From: Siphonodentalium dalli | Taxonomy: Eukaryota > Mollusca > Scaphopoda > Gadilida > Siphonodentaliidae | Direction of reading: 5' to 3' | Length of the DNA stretch: 64,000 bases | NCBI GenBank assembly: GCA_032622095.1 | Contig: CP136062.1 | Span: 132,325,282-132,389,281, forward strand | In this document: piece by piece, positions 1 through 13,500 of the stretch | How the letters are laid out: each line of letters begins with the position of its first letter | Position numbering within the stretch: position 1 is the first letter of the stretch | Notes under the pieces: model-generated | What the model saw: the letters and a program-made list of their open reading frames with translations, nothing else | Told to the model about the DNA's origin: nothing | Database searches by the model: none | Translations under genes and position numbers: made by a program

Positions 1-77
1 GTTGTCACCATGCACAAATCGTTGGGTTTGTTCATTATGTTACTCGGAACACTGCTCCGTAACCATTTCCTGTGGGG

Positions 78-277
78 CGGGTTGGCTCTTCACGCTACTC
101 CATTTTGAGCCGATGAAATTGTACTGTGCCACATTCAGATTTGATGCACGCTGAAGCGGCCGATGAACGGTATCTATAGACAACAATGCGCGGGTGTGCT
201 CGTTTCGCTACTCGTTCTGTGCCAATGAAATTTGACCGTGCTACATTCAGATTTGATGCACGCTGAAGCGGCCGATG
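78..277. repeat. Two-copy direct repeat of ~88 bp
   Basis: Positions 78-165 and 190-277 are near-identical copies offset by 112 bp. Both end in a block containing ATTTGATGCACGCTGAAGCG. No coding potential is seen. The surrounding 1-580 holds no gene that I can recognise. Confidence 0.75.
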
Positions 278-580
278 TCGGTGAATCGAAAACTAAAGTT
301 ATCCGCTCTCGGCCAATCAGAATGCTTGTTTTTAGAGACAAATACTCAATTGAATTACAATAATATATAAATAAAACAAACTAGAGTCCTACAGTTCTAA
401 AAGTGTTATGAACAATTATTTTGTTCTCATAGACTGATACAGAGCTCTCAAGTTTTAAAAAATTTGAAAACCAAAGTTGTCTTCCAATGCAACCAACAGA
501 ATTCCAACAAATCTACTAAACACAATCACATTATTAACCTCCAATAGTATTAAACAATAAAACCAGATTATGCCTTTAAC

Positions 581-1171
581 TTAAAGGGGTACTGTACGCC
601 AAATGTTGTTGTTGGTTTCTATAGTCTCCGAGTCGGAGAATAAGGTAACAATTTTTCCATTATTTGAAAGTCTGTTGAGTACGAAGTCATGTTACGTATG
701 ACAAATTTACCGGAATGCAAAAATACAAATTGTCATTGTCGAGTAATTTTTGTAAAGTTTTCAACCAAATGAATCAAATAAAAGTTATATTATATGCATA
801 CTAGTCCCATATAATCATTTTAGTTATTGTATCGTCGCTAGTCAGTGAGTGGCTTGAGTGTTCTCCCCGTATCATCATAATATTTTAAGCGATCGTGTGT
901 GCGATCGGTTTAACCATCCAGTATCCCTCAATTACTGTTTTTGATTACGGTAATTCGTAATTTAATTGACGCCATTTTATGGCTCCAGTCATAAATTCAA
1001 TTTATATCAAATTATTAACTTTTAAATTATTAAATTTTAAGATAGCCTATTAACCTGAGCGTTTACAGAATACATCTTCGACTCAAATTAATTATGTTTC
1101 TATATATTATCGATATTAGATCGTTGTTGTCACCGGAAATTTAATGAAAATGGCGTACAGTACCCCTTTAA
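581..1171. mobile_element. Non-autonomous DNA transposon (MITE) with ~21 bp terminal inverted repeats
   Basis: The ends are perfect inverted repeats: TTAAAGGGGTACTGTACGCC begins at 581, and its reverse complement ends at 1171. The 590 bp between them are AT-rich with no ORF. The symmetrical TTAA at each end could be a piggyBac-type TTAA duplication, with the transposon proper starting AGGGGTACTG. A TA target cannot be excluded. Mobilisation would need a transposase supplied from elsewhere. Confidence 0.7.
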
Positions 1172-1346
1172 AGATGAAATTTAAATAACCATGCATATAA
1201 AATATAATAGCATAAACATTCCATCTATGATAACTCTGAGGCCTAAAAAAAAAGGCGTTTGTTTCCGCTAACCCGACCGACCCTATTTTAAACCCCCGAC
1301 CCTAAACTTTTTATTGCCATTGCAACAAAACAAAAAATTGGACCCC

Positions 1347-1377
<31 letters not shown>

Positions 1378-2159
1378 ATTTATTTAAAAAAAAAAAAAAA
1401 AAAATTTAATTTAGGTCCCAATTCATATCATAACAAGATGCAAAACATTTATATATATTGTCATAAGAAATTTAAGTTTACAAAAAGATTTCAGTTTAAC
1501 AGTTGGAATCATACTGTAAAGTATGTTTGGCTTTATCTAGCTTTCATCTGTGAAAACTTCAAATAGTTTCAGTTCAGGTTTGTTATGATTCAGCCTTCAG
1601 ACTTCAGTATTTCAATCAAATACAGTACAGGAACATTAACAATTTGATCGAATCAACCTGGTTATCAGGTGGGATCTCATAATACCAAATGAAAAATTAA
1701 CATAGAGAGTAGTACTATAAATAGTAATTACTATAAACTTAATAGACATTGTTTCTGTACTACATGTAGTATAGTATGTACCGGTATCTGTCTCACTTGA
1801 ATTTTATAAAATAGCCTATTATATGAATTAGAGGGATAATGGCAAGTCTCATTTCAAGCAGGATAAGCATAACCCATGGAACCAAAAGATACCTGATAAT
1901 AACTTATAAGCATTTCCAATCCATACATATATTAAAATTTCCAAAGTTATGCTTGAGAAACTTCATCAAATTGACCTCTCAGTAAAATTCAAAATTCTGA
2001 CTCAAAATGCCCTAGATTAGCTCTAAATGCAATGGATTTTCAAAAAATTTCCAGAGGCCGGACCCCCACCATCATTAGGTGGTCACCCTTCCCAAACCTT
2101 CCTCCACTCAGGCCTTCAGGTTATGCCTTTGGCATATCATTGCCTAAAAACAGGTGTCC

Positions 2160-3260
2160 ACACAAAATACCTACTAGTACAGCGGCCAAACGCCAAAAGT
2201 GGTCGGGTACCCCTACCCACGGTAGAACAAGTTAAAATCAACTTTTTTTGAAGGAGAAATATATACTGTAGACGAAAATGATGGTGAAAAATAACGGAAT
2301 TGGTGGTGGCTATTCTCAAATCGACGATGAACGATACCCACCAGTGACTTTTCCCAGAAATTAACGATTTTGGTAAAGTGAGCACTGCGGCTATATCCTA
2401 AGTTATTAGCCAACATTATAGGCGTCAAAATGACTACAGCATACCATATATATACCTGATATGCAAGAAGTGTTGGTTAATTTTGATTTTCGTGCCGTTT
2501 GGAGCCGAAACATTTATTTTTTGTTGAAAAATCGCTCTTTTTCCAACAAATTATATTTTTCGAACATTATCATTCAAACGGATATTGCAATAATATTGAA
2601 ATATTTAGTCCATATGGTGTAGTAGTTATCTGTCAAACATATGAAGAAAGAAGTTAACCAAAATTTTGAACGGTTTGCGAGATATTGGATTTTAGCTACC
2701 CCTCCCCCAAACAGGTTTTTGGTCGAAAAAAATACATATTTTTGATAATGACATTACAAACATTTTCGAATTGATCTGAATGGGACCCAATATGAATCTT
2801 GTACTGAAAGTGTTGTCCAGAGATGCCGTTTAATCGATTACAGATGTATTCAGGCTTTCAGACCCCCAGTTACAACAACAACAATTATTTTATTGATAAC
2901 AGTTAATTTTGCATGCATTAACATCGATATTAAGTACTAAAACCTTTGTTATAAACAATACGTGACCAACTATATAATTCATATGGCTCAGTAGTTATCT
3001 GGACATCACAAGTAGAAAGAATTTGACAGAAATTGTCAACGGTTTTCAAGATATTGGAATTAGGTACCGCTCCCCCGGACGCGATTTGGTAGAAAAACTA
3101 CATATTTATGATAACAAGACAGACCTTTCTAAATTATTCTAATGAGCATCTAATCATTATTCGTGTGATGAAAACCTGATCCGTAGACACCGCGAGCCTG
3201 GTTTTAGATTACCTCAGGTTTCCGATTAAACCCCCCAGTTACAACAACAACAACAACACA
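2160..3260 (+). repeat. Left inverted arm of the 7.2 kb structure
   Basis: This segment is the reverse complement of 7130-8040 with scattered substitutions and indels. Landmarks in common include CCCTACCCACGGTAGAACAA near 2212 and the GTTACAACAACAACAA block near 2870. A second, more diverged copy of the inner half follows (about 3040-3330). Non-coding. Confidence 0.75.
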
Positions 3261-3419
3261 TTATTTTATTTATGACATGTAATTTTATATTTACACATAT
3301 CGATTTGAGCAACTGAAGTATTTGTTCTAAACGACACACAATATAGACTAACATAATCATACAGAACAAAATCATTGTTGCTCCCCGCCCTATTAGACGT
3401 CCTGAACACACCACGAACT

Positions 3420-5900
3420 GAACAAAATATGATCTCAGTATTAAGAATCATGCAATTATAAAGGACAATTACATAAGGAAATATACAATGTTTATGGATG
3501 GGTTTGTTCCCGAAACAGTGTGGCACTTTGCTATATTTTTCAAGAACACTCTACCCAATTTAAAGACTTCAACGCAATAAGAAATTAAGCTATATGATCT
3601 CTAATTCTCTATATTAACCGAGAGTGTGACGGGAATGTAGTTCTATCAGAGAATTTGTATGGATGGGTTGTGCATGTGTCGCTTTACACAAAGTGGCTGA
3701 TAAATAAGAAAGACGAATTTGCTGTTTTAGGCCCCCCTACACAATTGAAGTGTTAAAGTTGAACAACTCACGAACTGAAATGATTGCTGTAAATATTAAC
3801 TGAGGATGTGGGCAAAAATAGTAATATTGGGGCGCATACATGGTGTTGATGGATGGGTTGGTTGGGTCCCGAAAACCTTTAGCACTTTACTAAAATCGGA
3901 TGGCAAACTCCAAAGGCGACTATTTTTTGTTTTGTGGGACCCCTTTATATGCCCATTTAAACTCTTGAACAAACCATGCGCCGAATATTCTTGCTTTTAT
4001 TATTAAATCACAGTGTGAACGAAAGGTAGTGCTATCAGGGAATATACATGTTATATGGGTAGTTTGGTTCCCAGAATCCTAGGGCGGCTGGCAAAAACCA
4101 AAGCTGAATATTTTCTTTGAGCATCCTACCCCATTTAAAGTCTTAAACACACTAATGGATGGACATGTTCTCAATATGTCCAATATTAACAGGGGTGTGG
4201 ACAAATGGTATGTAATTCAGGAAATATACCTCTTGATTGCACCATGGGTGGGTTGGCTGGCTTCCCAATGTCTGGGGCACTTTACAAAAAGTGGCTAGCA
4301 AAGAGAAGGTGAAATCTCACTGTTTCGGGAACCCATAACCCTTCTAAGCTCTTTAGCACACACTGAACCGAATCTATATGCTATCATGTATTATTTACAA
4401 TTTGTATGGGTGGTTTTGTTCTCGAAATCCTGGAACACTTTACAAAAGGCGGCTGGCAAATACGAAATGTAATGTGTTAGGCCACACTACCTCATTTGCC
4501 GTCTTGGGACACACAATGAACCGAAAGGATGTGCTCCCATTATTAACTGCGTGTGTAGAGAAATGGACGCTATATAAAGAGTATAGTCTTGAATGTCTGG
4601 GTCACTTTACAAAAAGTTGTTGATGAAAGAGAAAGGCGAATACTCACTGTTTTGGGGGGACCCCATTAACCCATTTAATATCTTGATCAGAGCATGAACT
4701 GAAGTTATATTCTCTCACTTAGCTGAGTGTGTGATCGAAAGGTATTGCTGTCATGGAATTATTAATTGATATATGGGTGATTTGGTTCCCTCGAAATCCT
4801 GGAACACTTTACAAAAAGCGGCTGGCAAACAAGAAGGCGAATTTTCTATGTCTAGAGGACCCCACTATCCAACTTGAAGTCTTAACAAAATGATATGCTC
4901 TCAATGTTAACTGAAGTTGTGGACAAATGGGATTATTATCTGGCAATACGAATCTGTTATGGATGAGATGGTTCCCGATAGCCTATGGCACTTTACAACA
5001 AATGGTCAGCAAATGAAAGGGCTAAATTTTACACTCAGGGGACTCCATCCCTATCTGAAGTCTTGAACACAACACTAGCTCAAGGAATAAGCTATCCATA
5101 TTACCCGAGATTGTGGCCAAATGGCAATGGTTTCGCGAGCCCGCCGTTCGCGAGAACACCGTGACACCTTACACAAAGCAGATGGCAAACGATGAAGGCG
5201 AATTTTAAGGGACCCCTACCCCATGTAAACAATTGAACCTACCACGAACTGAATGGATGTGCCCTCGTGGTCAAACGACGATATGGACAAATGGCTATTC
5301 TATAAAGAAATACACAATTGTTATAGATGGGTTAATACCCGACAGTCAGGGACACTTTACAAAAAGCGACTGAAAAATAAATAATGCGATTTTTCAATGT
5401 TTGTATTACCCCCTTCCCAATTTGAAGACTAGAACACACCACGGATTGGAACGATATCATCATTGACTTCGTGTATGGACAATGGCGAGTTAATTGTACA
5501 AGGACGTAAACAATGTAAATAGATGGATTTGGGTTCTGAAAGAATGAGCACTTAACGAAAAGTGACTGGAAAATATGAAAGGCAAAATTTCGAGGACCCC
5601 AACTTTATTTGAAGTCTTGGAAGACACCACATGGTGAAATGATATGACCCCAATATTAATTGAGGGCTTGACCAAAGGTTAGTTTTTATCAGAATATACA
5701 TATGTGTTGGTTCCCGAAAGTCTGCATCATGTGGCACTCCACAACAAACGGCTGGCAAATGTTCACTATTGTAGGTACCCCTACCCTGTTTGAGGTCTTG
5801 AACACATCATGTACTGAAGGGATTATGAATTCATTATCAACATATATTGTGGCCGAAACTATGCGATATATAAGTATGTGGTAGTTCTATCCGGAGGTAA
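3420..5900. repeat. Degenerate ~185 bp satellite, about 13 copies
   Basis: A landmark of the type 'ATGGATGGGTTGGTTCCCGA ... CACTTTACAAAAAGCGGCTGGCAAA' recurs near 3490, 3655, 3850, 4050, 4245, 4400, 4595, 4775, 4955, 5135, 5325, 5515 and 5705, so the period is roughly 180-195 bp. Copies are strongly diverged, implying an old array. Short ORFs here are by-products of the repeat. Confidence 0.7.
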
Positions 5901-6585
5901 ACAATTTATCTGGGAGGGAGATTGTATTGGGAAAATTAGGATGTAATCCAGTTGGAACTGATTGGATACAATGATATACACATAGTTTCGTTAGAGCTGA
6001 TTGGACGCAATGCTACACATATAATGTTGTTTTCGTCATTGATACGCCCGTTGCCGTGAGATTGCAGACGATCTGGAGGTGGTAAATTTCGCGCTCAGCA
6101 GGGTTTCAATACTTTTCACGAAGTTTTAACAATGGCAGCATTATGGAAATCGCTTTGTTTTCGAGATAAATGTCTGAACCCCGTCAACTATTTTAATATT
6201 TTCGCGCTGACTGAGTTGCTGTATATAAAAAGAGTATTTCTGATAACATTACATTCAGTATGGCGCATAGAAGTTCTGTCTTAGGACCACTGTATTCCAA
6301 AAAGTAATGATATGCTTTTTCTATTTGCCACAATGACAGGGAGGGGACGTTTGAATGTGATTACTCAATTGGCCATAGTTCAAACTACTGCATTTTAATC
6401 TTAAACGAGAATGGAGTACTTGTGCATCTATACGTCGGACATGCTGGGTTCTCCAGCTGTCCAATTATTGTAATCTCTGTATACCATTATTTGTTGTTTT
6501 TTTTAGAATAAACTATTGATTGGTTGATTGATATGCGACACTTATTGTATGTAATAGCAAATAAAATGCGTTGTTGTTATAATTT
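5901..6585. other. Non-coding spacer
   Basis: Between the satellite core and the duplicated right arm. Contains a short imperfect repeat of 'ATTGGATACAATGATATACA' type (5960-6020) and nothing recognisable as a gene. Confidence 0.4.
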
Positions 6586-6589
6586 GGGG

Positions 6590-8040
6590 TGTGGAAGCCT
6601 GAACACGTCTTTAATCACTTAAGCAATGTCCCGGGGCTCAATTTTCAGCAAAAAAATTATGTTGGGTCCAAGTATGATCAATTGGGAAGTTTGGTAAAGT
6701 TCTGAACAAAAATATGTAATATTTCGACCAAAAACGTGTTTGGGGAGATGTAGCTAAAATCCATTATTTCGCAAATTGTTCTAAATTTCTGTTAACTTCT
6801 TTCTGCATATGCTTTGAAAATAACTGCATCACCATAAGAATTAAATATTTGCGCATTATAACAATATCCATTTGAATGAAAATGTTCGAAAAATAATATT
6901 TTTGTGAAAAAGTGCGATTTTTCAGCAAAAAATAAATATTTTGGCTCCAAATGGCAGGAAAATCTAAATTAACCAACATTTTTTTTCATATCAGGTAGAA
7001 GTATGGTATGATGTATTAATTTTAACCCCAACAATATGGGCAAATAGGCTAGGACATAGCCACAGGGCTCGCTTTACCAAAATCGTTAATTTCTGGAAAA
7101 AGTCACTGGAGGGTATCGCTCATCGTCGATTTGACAATAGCCACCACCTATTCCGTTATTTTTCAATTTCTGTCAAATTCTTTCTACTTGTGTTGTCCAG
7201 ATAACTACTGAGCCATATGTTATATAGTTGGTCACGTTGTTTATAACAAAGGTTTTAGTACTTAACATCGATGTTAATGCATGCAAAATTAACTGTTATC
7301 AATAAAATAATTGTTGTTGTTGTAACTGGGGGTCTGAAAGTCTGAACACATCTGTAATCGATTAAACGGCATCTCTGGACAACACCTTCAGTACAATATT
7401 AATATTGGGTCCCATTCAGATCAATTCAAAAATGTTTGTAATGACATTATCAAAAATATGTATTTTTTTCGACCAAAAACCTGTTTGGGGGAGGGGTAGC
7501 TAAAATCCAATATCTCGCAAATCGTTCAAAATTGTTGTTAACTTCTTTCTTTATATGCTTGTTAGATAACTACTACACTATATGACCTAAATATTTCAAT
7601 ATTATTGCAATATACGTTTGAATGATAATGTTCGAAAAATATAAAAAAAATTAAAAAGAGCGATTTTTCAACAAAAAATAAATGTTTCGGCTCCAAATGG
7701 CACGAAAATCCAAATTAACCAACACTTCTTGCATATCAGGTACAAATATGGTATGCTGTAGTCATTTTAACACCAACAATGTGGGCAAATAACTTAGGAC
7801 GTAGCCGCAGGGCTCACTTTACCAAAATCATTAATTTCTGGGAAAAGTCACTGGTGGGTATCGTTCATCGTCAATTTGAGAATAGCCACCACCAATTCCG
7901 TTATTTTTCACTATCATTTTCGTAAAGAGTATATATTTCTCCTTTAAAAAAAGGTAGTTTTAACTTGTTCTACCGTGGGTAGGGGTATCTCGAAAACTAG
8001 AGCTCTTTTTCGATTTGGCCGCTGCACTATACATGTAGAT
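6590..8040 (-). repeat. Right inverted arm with an additional direct duplication
   Basis: Positions 7130-8040 pair with 2160-3260 in inverted orientation. Positions 6590-7165 are a diverged direct copy of 7325-7910, sharing blocks such as GACCAAAAACCTGTTTGGGG and AAAGTCACTGGTGGGTATCG. No coding capacity is conserved among the copies, which argues against any short frame here being a gene. Confidence 0.7.
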
Positions 8041-8442
8041 CCTTCACTGAATGCGGAGGAGAAGGTGGGGTTGTGAAGCCATCATTAAGATATCGGTACA
8101 AGACGGTCACTCCAATATGTGACAGTGCAGTGGTGCTGGACTGACTCCAGTTGTCGCCAGACCATATGGGAAATATTAGGATTATCAAAGACTATATTAG
8201 TATATAGACTAGTATATATGTAAATATTGAAGCATATGCAAGATTGAATTGGAGTTTCTAGTTCCTCTATCATTTGGGTTAACCTAAGACGTGCATAGTT
8301 TGGGTTATTGACAAGTATTATACAGTTATTTTTAAAGATACTGAAAAAAAAAAAGTTAACAAAAAAAAAAAGTTAAGCCTACCTACCTACCCTAATTTTT
8401 TTCAGCTCGTTAGCGGAAACAAATGTATTTTTTGTTTAGGCC

Positions 8443-8799
8443 ATATGGCCAAAGCATCTGGTAGCAGTTAATTAAACTCAATGCAAGAGAGAGTCAGTGT
8501 AACTGGATACTATCGCTGTTGGTCTATGTGAGAAGACAACTTCATGGCTTTGTAAACCTGATTTATGAGATTCTACCTGGACAATGCAACCTGTATCTTT
8601 GATATATTTTAGAGATGAATAAAATAATCAAAGGGCCATAACACCATTAAAAAATATCAGATCAAACTCATATTCAAACTCGATCTGTATTTAGAGTTGA
8701 GAAACTCACATACAAAATTTGCTTCCTATCAGTTGAAAAATGGTTGATTTATAGAAGTATGTCAAAGGGCCATAACTCCATTAAATGAAAGTGTCAATG
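8443..8799. repeat. Interspersed 'GGCCATAACTC' repeat, left part
   Basis: Contains 'AAAGGGCCATAAC' words and a stretch (about 8660-8745) that matches 10238-10330 and 50215-50310. It looks like the left part of a common interspersed repeat into which the array element 8803-10237 is inserted. No gene seen. Confidence 0.5.
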
Positions 8800-8802
8800 A
8801 CA

Positions 8803-10237
8803 CTGTAGCTCAACTTCGAAAGGGAATAATTTCATGTGTTACAGTCAATGGAGTGATTAGGAATGTGGAAAGTTGAAAGGCCTAGTTATGCAGAGTAAAA
8901 TCCAAGATGGTTGCTGGCGGCCATGTTTTTTGGCCGAATGACCCCAAAAGGACTCGTTCCCATCTATATGTCATTGTTAACATCCATGACAAATTTCATG
9001 ATGATCCGACAAAAGATACGACCTGAAAGGATTTAGTCATGTAAAGAGTAAAATACTGCTGCCGGCCATGTTTTTTGGGCGAATGACCTCAAAATGACCC
9101 GTTTCCCATCTACATGTCATTGTTAACATCCATGACAAATCTCATTATGATCAGACCAAAGATACGACTTGTAGCCTGTGCCAAAGAATTTAGTCATGCA
9201 AAGAGTAAAATCCAAGATGGCTGCTGGCGGCCATGTTTTTTGGCCGAACGACCCCAAAATAACTCGTTCCCATCTACATGTCAATGTTAACATTCATGAC
9301 AAATTTCATAAAGATCAGACCAAAGGTACGACCTGTAGCCCGCACCAAAGGATTTAGTCATGCAAAGAGTAAAATCCAATATGGCTGCTGGCGGCCATGT
9401 TTTTTTGGCCGAACGACCCCAAAATAACTCGTTCACATCTACATCTCAATATTAACATCCATGACAAATTTCATGATGATCAGACGAACAGTACGACCTG
9501 TAGACCGCGCCAATGGATTTAATTTTGAAATCCAAGATGGCCACCAGCGGCCATGTTTTTTGGCCGAATGACCCTAAAATGACTCGTTCCCATCTACATG
9601 TCAATGTCAACAGCCATGACAAATCTCATAATGATCTGACCAAAGGTACGACCTGTAGCCTGTGCCAAAGGATTTTGTCATGCAAAGAGTAAAATCCAAG
9701 ATGGCTGCTGGTGGCCATGTTTTTTGGCCAAACGACCCCAAAATGACTCGTTCCCATCTACATGTCAATATTAACATCCATGACAAATTTCGTGATGATC
9801 AAACGAAAAGTACGACCTGTAGACCGCGCCAATGGATTTAGTCATGCAAAGAGTAAAATCCAAGATGGCTGCTGGCGGCCATGCTTTTTGGCAAAACGAC
9901 CCCAAAATGACTCGTTCCCATCTACATGTCAATATTAACATCCATGAAAAATTTCATGATGATCAGACGAACAGTACGACCTGTAGACCGCGCCAATGGA
10001 TTTAATTTTGAAATCCAAGATGGCCACCAGCGGCCATGTTTTTTGACCGAATGACCCCAAAATGACTCGTTCCCATCTACATGTCAATGTCAACATTCAT
10101 GACAAATTTCATAAAGATCAGACCAAAGGTACAACCTGTAGCCCGCGCCAAAGGAAATTGTTGACGCACACACAGACACACGGACGACGGACGCCAACCC
10201 ATGGCAATAGCTCAAACTTACAAAGTAAGTTGAGCTA
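8803..10237. repeat. Tandem array of ~160 bp monomers bounded by inverted ends
   Basis: About eight monomers begin with AAATCCAAGATGGCTGCTGG, with starts near 8895, 9050, 9205, 9367, 9527, 9690, 9855 and 10010. Each carries the dyad GGCGGCCATGTTTTTTGGCC. The array is bounded by TAGCTCAACTT near 8805 and its complement AAGTTGAGCTA near 10223-10235, which suggests that the whole block is a non-autonomous DNA element with an expanded core. A single monomer also occurs inside the MITE at 20608-21157. Confidence 0.75.
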
Positions 10238-10450
10238 AAAAGATCGGATAAAACCCATATTCGAACTCGATATGTATTTGGTGCTGAGAAATTCATATAC
10301 AAAATTTGGTTCCGATCAGATATAAAATGTTCGAGTTATCGCACCATGTGTAAAGTGCCTACAGACGGACGGACGGACAGACTAACGACGAGTGGTCAAT
10401 TGGGACAACGACACTATGTTTACCATACTATGGTATGGGTAAACATAAAA
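10238..10450. repeat. Interspersed repeat ending in CCATACTATGGTATGGG
   Basis: Matches 50190-50425 over its length. Shared blocks include ATACAAAATTTGGTTCC, GAGTTATCGCACCATG, runs of GACGGACGG, and the terminal TTTACCATACTATGGTATGG. The terminal motif is also part of the 93 bp tandem array at 35.8-36.7 kb. Non-coding. Confidence 0.7.
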
Positions 10451-10529
10451 ATGCATCGTCCCGTGGACAGTGTTGTCTATCCCTAAGAGGTATAGCTTAA
10501 ACATGCTACAGTGAAGGTTTTAAAAGAAA

Positions 10530-13500
10530 ATGCACCAATTTCACCTTTCTAATGCAACGAAGACGACGAAACGGATCAAACGGTGCAAATTCGGGTGCTT
10601 GTATCCCAATTCAAAAACATCGGATTTTGACTTTGTTGACGATTCGTTGAACGTATTCGAAGTAGCTTCAACATTCGGAAGGTATTTTTGCATTGAAGCC
10701 ACTAAAATGGACACTGGGCCTGCTAGAAGTAGAAGTACAAACATTCTATCTAATAATGTGCCTGACAGTGCCAAGTCTGTGAGTGTGAAAAATGCATTTG
10801 AAATGCTAATGGAACGGGATGTGGTTGCAGTGCCAACATTTGGCGGCAAAACAAAACAAGATGACTTATCTCAAGACTTTACTTCTTATATCGACACACA
10901 GAACCTAGGATTCCAAAAGGACACTGTGAACCAAATGGGCCGAAGTTTATAAACACTGTTCGTAATGCGCTATGGTATCTGGATCCTCATGTCAAAAAAA
11001 TGGAAGAAAGATCATGCCATGTGCCGAAAGCTTTCAATAAATTTCTTGGATATAATGACCCTCGAAAAACGAAACATGGTATACCACCAGTCACCCAAGT
11101 TAACATGCTGGAACACTCAGATCAGCTGGCCAGTCTACTGGAATTGCCGTTTATCAAGGCGTCGAAATGGGAAGAAGTTAAAACTGCTGTATCAGATTGG
11201 GCGGACATGATGCACAAGTATGCATGCTATCTCCAGGATAAAAGGTATATATTGCTATTGATCTTGTTTTATTGAAGATAGTTTACATTTTTGTTTTCCC
11301 CTAATACGATCATTGGAAATATAGATGGCTGGCCAACACTTGGGTTTAATACTATGTTTCCCCCTAATGCGATCTTTAGAATTAATAATAGATGCAAAAT
11401 AGCTATAATTTTTTTGGTCAGATCCATGTCTATCAATGTTGTCATTTCAAGTGCATTGGTACTAGTGTTAACCTATTTCTACATTATTCTTTTCCAGGAA
11501 ATCAACTCTTGACAATCAACGACAGACCCAACCTGTTCGAAATCAGTCTGATGCGGAATGCTTGGTAGTCATCAACCCTAAGTGCCCGATAAAGGCAACG
11601 TTCTATGCAAGATACAAAGCCTTGGTGGACGCCTTAGAATCTGCTGCATATTGGACGCCAGTATGCATTGACAGTTTTACCCCAGATGACACACATGAGC
11701 GCAAATATTATTTGCAAAATCTGCCTAGTGCTATTCCCATAAAATGTAACATGTATTCTCAAAGTTTTGGGAACAATGTTGGGACATATCATTATATATG
11801 GAAAATGGAACCCTTCATTGATGAAAATGATGTACTGTCATTAAACAATAAGATTGTCAAAAAAATTAAAGCAGATCTACCTGAATATTACACACGGCGA
11901 ATGAAACGAAGCTTCATAAATATGTGCGGTCGAATCACTAACAGAAAGACCCATTTTCTATGTGGCATTTACAAACGCTTAACAGGGGATAATTCCGTTT
12001 CTGAACATGAAAATTGTAAGGAAATTGACGAGAGAGTACAATTTGCATTTTCTGTAGAAGATCCAGAATTAGTAGTAGACCTAAGAACTGAAAGTGAAGG
12101 GAGGTCCCTGCAATATAAAGTATTTTTTGAGAAATGCAAACAATACATTGAAAATACTCTCGAGGAAGCTTGGCAGGAAAGACGACATGACAAGTTTACC
12201 TATTTGGCATCAGCAATGTCGGTCCCAGATCTACACAGGGAGGTGGCTAAACAATGTGACAGTGGCACACCCATACCCAGTGAACAATGGTTAAGGTATC
12301 AATTTGCTCTGCGGAATCCCTACGCTGCCACTGCTGCACGCTATACAGCCCAGCTAAATCTCAAATTTATGGTGCAAGCTAGACTTTTTCGCTCCAAACA
12401 TGAGGATGACCACTATTGTGCATCCATGTTTTGCTATTTGCGTGAAATGGCAGTGAAACACAAGTCAAACTGCTCCCTCATCTGCCAAGACGATAAACAT
12501 TTTTGTAAAGTGGGGAGCCTGGGAACCCATTGGCAGCAGTAGAAAGAGGCCGTAAAGTTGTTGTTGCAGGCAATAAAATTTTTGCAGCATCCGATCATGA
12601 CTTTGCCAAAATGAGTGTCATACCAAGTGTAACAATGAAAATTAAAATTCCAGACTCAATTGAGGAATCGTTCTACAGGGGCAAGTCTACATTGGCATTA
12701 TAGGACCACGTATTTGAAGCTTCGAACTCATTATGCCATGTAACAGAACTGTGTAATAATTTGACATCTGATGCCAATGAATACGATGATGTTGTACCCC
12801 CAATATTGATATTGTATACAGACTGTGGCCCTGACCATCGAACAAATTTCATGAGTGTTAAAGCTGCTTTGATATGTTTGTTCAGGAAATTGAATCTGGA
12901 TTCTCTGATTGCTGCCAGGACAGCGCCAAATGCTTTGTGACGTAACCCTCCTGAGCGTGTCACGTCTAACATCAACTTGGCTCTAAATTGTGTTGGTCTA
13001 ATGAGGGACAAAATGAGTCCTGAAAATGAATCCCTAATCAAATCATGCAACACAATGAAGTCTGTTAGAAAGGCCGCTCAAAAGCACGAGGGTTTACGGG
13101 AAGCATTTGGCGCTAGTCTGACATCTGTTAAAAGATCTGCTTGAGAGTTTAATGTCTCGTTTATCACTTAAAGGTGAGACATTTCAATGATATTGATTCA
13201 GACATTGATGTTATGTGGAAAGAGGTACAAGACATAGATAATGCAATTGGCAAGATGGACAGAACAGCAAGTCAACTCAAGGGTTAAAAAGCCCTAGATG
13301 CATTCATGGCTCATTGTTGTGTCTCTCGCCGATATTACTTTGCTGTTGAGAAATGTGGTATTTCAACTTGTAAAATGTGCTTGCCCCCAAGGTTATCACC
13401 TCAGGAATTTGCATCTGTCCATAATTTTCCTGATCCTGATGGAGGACTCCACTGGTGAGCATTATCAATTATTTAGCGACCTGTATGGAAAGGTTGATAC

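Larger units (their letters stand above)
1240..8442. mobile_element. 7.2 kb palindromic repeat structure, possibly a large non-autonomous element
   Basis: The outer ends carry related inverted sequences: GGCCTAAA plus an A-run plus GTTTGTTTCCGCTAAC at 1240-1272, and its imperfect reverse complement at 8409-8442. Inside lie long inverted arms (about 2160-3260 and 7130-8040) and a decayed satellite core. There is no credible ORF; short frames in the arms are chance. Low-complexity A-tracts sit at 1337-1405. It could be one foldback-like element or an inverted duplication of an older repeat. I saw no target-site duplication. Confidence 0.5.

Noticed and set aside
8803-10237. Possible CRISPR-like array
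   Set aside because: Units are contiguous ~160 bp monomers without unique spacers, in a eukaryotic context.
12673-13053. 126-codon minus-strand frame
   Set aside because: Antisense to the DDE-like gene, whose plus-strand motifs explain the sequence.
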